A stretch of DNA of 64,000 nucleotides from Fasciolopsis buskii (taxonomy: Eukaryota > Platyhelminthes > Trematoda > Plagiorchiida > Fasciolidae): the NCBI GenBank assembly GCA_008360955.1, contig LUCM01003396.1, positions 62,001 to 126,000 on the forward strand, written 5' to 3'. The notes under the pieces are model-generated. The model was given only the letters and a program-made list of their open reading frames with translations. It ran no database searches and was not told where the DNA came from. Position numbers and translations under genes: made by a program. Each line of letters begins with the position of its first letter. Position 1 is the stretch's first letter. This document shows positions 59,973 to 64,000 of the stretch, in pieces.

Positions 59973-61677
59973 GCTTTTTGTCAGGACATCTGGAATTGTG
60001 TGGATCTCGTCTGAATTCCAGAAAAGCAGACCAACGTCTTTGCCCGTGCTGAAAATGTTACTCCATTAATTAACTGTAACCTTGACCTAGTTTGCCTTTT
60101 GCAAGTGCAGAAATAACACAACTGATTCAAATATATCAGTTGCAAAGATATTTAAATCAAACTTTTGGGAGCTGCTCAGAAGCGACAAATAAATAAACTT
60201 CCTACGCCGAATTCTTACCAGCTGGTATAGACTTTAAACGTTGCGGCCAGAACACGTTTCACATGCAAAACCGCACAAATCTGTTGTTTATTCTCACGGA
60301 ACCGAGCGGAAAAAGAAACAAAACATTCCGCATGCTCCCTCCACTAGTATAACCATATTTTATTGTAATGACAAATACTTCGCTTATACCGAATTGTCGC
60401 TCAGCTATGACTCAGACGGTTTCCGTATCAACTGGGTAGAAATAATCAGACGGTGGCCTGGCGCGATAAGCTACCGTGCGAGCTCAACTGTGGCGAATAA
60501 TAATTCCTTTACCACGGATCCTGTTAAGAACTGGGAACATAAGAGTATTCACTGAATTAGCAACTAACATCAACAAGAATATTCAAGTCTCAGTCCCAGA
60601 TCGTCGGATTTAATACAAAAAAATAATTAGGACCTGAAGATACAACACGGGCCCCTGGTTTGAATGACGAAGACTGTTGAACAGTAGGTTACTGGGTGAA
60701 TCATCACCTACCCAAAACAAGTTTTCATGATCGCATGGAACCTTGGGTTCGCAGCAATGCGTGCTAACGATCAACCAGCTGACGCATCCTACTAAATTTT
60801 TAATAACAGATAAATGTTATCCGAAGACAATTCAGTTTCTTTCAACAAATATGGAGCAGATTAGAACTAGCAAGAATTTTTGACCAGCAAACAAACTAAA
60901 AGACAACTATTTTATCGATTCTGCCAACGGCCAGCCAAACGTTATTTGTATTAACAATTCATGTGTTCCTCTCAAAGTAGTCGGACATTCACGAACGTAG
61001 AATTTATTTCTGAATTCCAAACGTGGAAAACGTGAGTGTTCAGTTAACGTTCCTCCTCCCTAAGTCTTTCGACCTTCTGTTCACTAATAACCTACGGTTA
61101 CGGTTTCCTGGGAACGATTAGGATAGAAAAAAGCAGCTAACAACGGACAGCTCACTCAGTCCATTTCTGGCTGATGGTTTTAGTCTTGGTCAAGAAAGGA
61201 TTGATTTCAACAATCAAAAAGACAAAGGTGCAAAAACATCACGCTGGCGCTGCACTCATTCAGATGGATCAACTCAAAGACATCCGGGCGCCACTGGACA
61301 AAATCACCTGGACGCATTTAGGCCCACAAAACTCTCCTATGTAGTGAAAGGTAGACACTAGCTAACCATTTCCCCCACTGCATTGCAAATCCCAAACAGA
61401 CGGAAAACGTGCTCAGTAGTCTATTTTTAAAAGATAACTTTCAGACAGCACTTCCGGTTTAGCAGCTTCTCGACATATGAACCTAAAAGTGTTCTCTGGC
61501 CTTCCGAGTGGGAGAAACTCGCAAAGAAGATGTATTTGAAACAAGAAAAAAAAATTTATTGCCATACTCCTGCTGAAGCCAAGAAACAGTAAACAAATTC
61601 CACCCTTTTGTGCTTTGGATGTGAAAGTCAGCAGCAATATATTTTCCATCTAATGTGGATTCAAGATGCAGCTTACT
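59973..61677. other. Stretch with one unassigned + strand open frame
   Basis: A + strand open frame at 60241-60555 (104 residues, polar, ending in TGA) has no convincing acceptor or start and is not called. A minus-strand frame at 61413-61785 overlaps the candidate to the right in another phase. The rest is AT-rich. Confidence 0.4.
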
Positions 61678-61936
61678 AGTTAAAATATAACAACTCTGCT
61701 TGAGATATCCTTCTTCTATGAAATGAATTCCCACTCTTTTGTACAAAGCTACAGCAATAAGAATAATAAGCCGTTTCTTTAACAATCATTTGTAAAAAAG
61801 CAGTCTCCAACTGGTTAGATATTCGCCGCAAATGTCTAATAGGAGCTAAATTAACCACACACACACACCAAAGCAAATCTTCATTTGTAAATCGTGTCAC
61901 CCATGCCGCAAGCTCATCTGGGCTACTCATGCTGAA
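61678..61936 (-). CDS. Candidate 5' coding exon, unrecognised
   Basis: After a fine acceptor (CGTTTTCTTGATTCAG|C) an ATG opens a minus-strand frame of 84 codons up to donor TTTAACTA|GTAAGC. It begins MSSPDELAAWVTRFTNEDLL and continues NLAPIRHLRRISNQLETAF. The start looks like a true N-terminus: small acidic residues followed by an amphipathic helix. A short CA repeat at 61855-61867 lies inside. A weak similarity to the N-terminal helical module of Smaug/ZCCHC14 proteins was considered but is not strong enough to name. Confidence 0.36.
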
Positions 61937-62335
61937 TCAAGAAAACGTGCGTCAGCTTTGCTTATTACAAATACAACTTAAACTCCCGTTCAGGATACTC
62001 CCGAAAAGCACACACTTCAAAGGAACTCAATGCTGCTAGTACAATGGAGATTGAAATTATAAAAGTTTGCATTTGATACTCTTCGTGTTTAATATAAAAA
62101 CCCGCTCAAATGTCCGCTGAAGAAGCCCAGCCTAAATTTAACAGGTGATGTATGTTTTGGACTATAGTCACTCGGTTGATCGATTGATTCTCTTTCCTCC
62201 ATCGGTGAGATGACTTGATGGATTAGTTTTTAAGAGAGGCTCACTATGGTAAATCTGAAGGGTCCCTACTACCAAACATTGGCTGGATTTATACGTAAGG
62301 AGAGCAAGCACGTCAGAAAAAAGCTCGAGAAGAGG
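61937..62335. other. No gene seen
   Basis: AT-rich, presumably 5' UTR, intron or promoter of the minus-strand candidate to the left. No element identified. Confidence 0.45.
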
Positions 62336-62556
62336 TTAACTCTGAAGACAGTTTCCTGGTATCAATTTGCATATTACTGCTGAAAATTCATCCAAAGAGC
62401 ATAATTCGTGCAAAGTGAACAGATTTTCACAACCGCAGATATGTTCGTTCTTGAGAAGGAGCCTATAAGCATTGGGCACCATGTTTCGAGGCCAGTATGC
62501 GTCTACACTGGTTTTGTTACACTTCATCAACAAAAACTTGCGGCAACACTGGTCTT
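62336..62556 (-). CDS. Possible Cys-containing exon, unrecognised
   Basis: A minus-strand open frame follows AGACCAG near 62557 and reads CCRKFLLMKCNKTSVDAYWP, then RLLLKNEHICGCENLFTLHE and further Cys. It ends at a stop after GNCLQS. The Cys spacing hints at a disulfide-rich module, but I cannot name one. No donor fits the next candidate exon. Confidence 0.25.
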
Positions 62557-63000
62557 TTAACTAAAAGACTGGACATTAGACAAGGACGTTTTACCTCATT
62601 TTGACAAAGGGAAATTACATGACCACTAAGATGTTAAGTGTAGTTACATATTCAAACTTCCGGGATTTATCACATAATAATTTGGAAGGAAACCATAACT
62701 CCTTAACAAGTTTATTTAATCAGGAATGTAGGTATTTCGGAATATTCTTCTACGTCAAAAAGTGTAAAACGCATAATCTTAAGTATAGTTTGTTTGTTTG
62801 TCATTCATTATTCTCCCTTACTCACACGATTCTTTACCATTTGTACAAGCCGGAAACTTTACTTTCCCAAGGCCTGTAAACCTGCTTTAGGCTTGAGAAT
62901 ATTTTAGTCTTTCGCTTCCTTCATTAACGAAAGAAAAATTTACCAGTTTTCAGGAAGGGGGCCGCGACTAGCAGCGGGCTGCTAAGTGAGGAAGTTGATC
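62557..63000. other. AT-rich DNA ending in the 3' part of a tRNA-like repeat
   Basis: Nothing is supported except that 62950-63000, GC-rich with a small palindrome (AGCAGCGGGCTGCT), is probably the non-tRNA part of the repeat at 63001-63067. Confidence 0.45.
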
Positions 63001-63067
63001 GGCGGTGGGAAGATTCGAACCCGTGACCACATGGAAACGCCACGACCCTATCCGCTGGGCCACCGCC
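63001..63067 (-). repeat. tRNA-like element (tRNA pseudogene or SINE head)
   Basis: On the minus strand the 67-base segment starts GGCGGTG and ends CACCGCC, a perfect 7 bp acceptor-like stem. It contains a box A match (TGGCCCAGCGG) and a box B match (GGTTCGAATCT). The GCCC/GGGT D-stem is present, but the linker before it is missing. The T-stem (ACGGG/CTTCC) is largely unpaired and no clean anticodon arm forms. It is therefore a decayed tRNA or the tRNA-derived head of a SINE different from the 31.9/45.5 kb family. Confidence 0.62.
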
Positions 63068-63603
63068 GGCGGACTATGTAAGCAGACATAGTAATGATTA
63101 CCGTAACCGACAAATGAAGTTACTCTGAACTTTATTGTAGATTCACCGTTTTACTGAAGAAGGAGAAATGTATCGGGTGTCTTGTTGCAATACATAGTAG
63201 TATTTAGTATACCCGCTTCAGGATTAGTAACCACTCTTGGTTGTGTCCATATTAAGAATGAAAGGAAATGTACTCTTATTAACTTTGGTAAGCATGATTG
63301 CTGCGCATATGATACCTCGGGAAGTCTCAGTGACACAGAGACAGAAGAATAATGAAAGAAAATCGTGAAACTTAATCTTAAAAGGGCACGAAAATACGTA
63401 TATTTTCAACAAATCAGAACCTGCATACATACTGGTCCACAGCAGGTTACCGTCTATTCTCACAGTGACTAGAAGCGGTACATAATCAAAAGCTATGATC
63501 CCAGAGTTGGAGGTCACTCAGTGCATTCAACCATTGTCTTTTGATGCTATTTAGTTCGATTTTGACCTAAAGATACAAAATATTGATTTCTAACAGTTGT
63601 CAG
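63068..63603. other. No gene seen
   Basis: AT-rich. Minus-strand frames at 63151-63517 lack splice support. It ends in the acceptor of the exon at 63604. Confidence 0.45.
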
Positions 63604-63984
63604 CCCAAGAAGCATTCGTTATAATAGGTGATGGATACGAAATCACTGTTGTATCGAACACATTTAGGTGTTTCCTCAATCCTGAATTTGTACGTCCTCT
63701 CGTTCAATTAGTGGTTCTTCGGTATTTGTCCACTCATCCAGTAACAGCCGCACACTGCATTCTTTGGTGAGCCCTGGGTGATGGAAATCTACGTTGTGAT
63801 AGCGGATGGACACGTTAGAATGGCTTGCTTATGACGGAAGGGTCAAGAAATCCTCAAGACTAGCAGCTCTATTCTCTTCAGTAACGGTTACATTCCATTG
63901 GCAACTAGTCAAGAACGGTATTGTGAATATTCCAATATTTCACCAGGTAGAATCTACCCCGATAAAGTTTTCCAGTGCTATTTG
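63604..63984 (+). CDS. Three candidate exons of an unrecognised gene, running off the edge
   Basis: Three + strand blocks join in phase with short introns. Exon a is 63604-63740 (acceptor CAGTTGTCAG, donor CATCCA|GTAACA). A 62 bp intron follows. Exon b is 63803-63880 (donor TCTTCA|GTAACG). A 66 bp intron with acceptor ATTTCACCAG follows. Exon c is 63947-63984, with donor ATTTG|GTAACG. The reading is QEAFVIIGDGYEITVVSNTF, then PEFVRPLVQLVVLRYLSTHP, then RMDTLEWLAYDGRVKKSSRL. Purine-first codon bias is strong in exons a and b. It looks like a folded alpha/beta protein; I do not recognise the family. An alternative donor (CTTTG|GTGAGC at 63767) would break the frame into exon b. The gene continues beyond the window. 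Confidence 0.5.
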
Positions 63985-64000
63985 GTAACGTACAACAAGA

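Noticed and set aside
60241..60555. 104-codon + strand frame
   Set aside because: Polar and moderately biased, but with no ATG, acceptor or poly(A) context that I can support.
63001..63067. Functional tRNA gene
   Set aside because: The T-stem is mispaired and no clean anticodon arm forms, despite a perfect outer stem; a SINE head or pseudogene is more likely.

Overview
This 64 kb window looks like nuclear DNA of a flatworm, most likely a parasitic (neodermatan) species. The reasons are: genes in small exons with canonical GT/AG junctions; one intron of about 22.7 kb next to candidate introns of only 30-43 bp, a mixture well known from flatworms; decayed non-LTR (RTE-type) and Penelope-like retroelements of types abundant in trematodes and cestodes; and tRNA-derived SINE-like repeats. 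The sequence is AT-rich and mostly intron or intergenic. I see no operons, CRISPR arrays, rRNA genes or prokaryotic signals.

Two genes can be named. (1) A TPPP/p25-alpha gene (tubulin polymerization-promoting protein family) on the + strand has three exons, at 1267-1460, 24212-24359 and 26939-27082. Splice phases agree across both introns and give a complete 161-residue protein. (2) A RhoGAP-domain protein on the - strand is represented by its last two exons, 47816-48350 and 41862-42307. They also join in phase and give the C-terminal half of the GAP domain plus a Gln/His/Ser-rich tail. Its upstream exons were not found.

The TPPP first intron holds several other things. There is a possible small nested gene at 9856-10558 with 43 bp and 30 bp introns. 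A rearranged RTE-type LINE lies at about 11.78-14.52 kb; an inverted piece of the RT domain is sandwiched between forward pieces and the catalytic motif is lost. A 5'-truncated Penelope-like relic lies at about 20.6-21.7 kb on the - strand and still shows RT and GIY-YIG signatures.

The right half has another 3' LINE fragment (52.8-53.1 kb), two copies of a roughly 201 bp tRNA-derived repeat (31.9 and 45.5 kb) and a tRNA-like element at 63.0 kb. It also has several exon-like blocks that I cannot assign to families. The best are a - strand pair at 50614-51027 joined by a 33 bp intron and a + strand chain of three exons at 63604-63984 running off the edge. Single candidate exons on both strands suggest that several large-intron genes overlap the window only in part. 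Their functions are unknown to me and are marked with low confidence.
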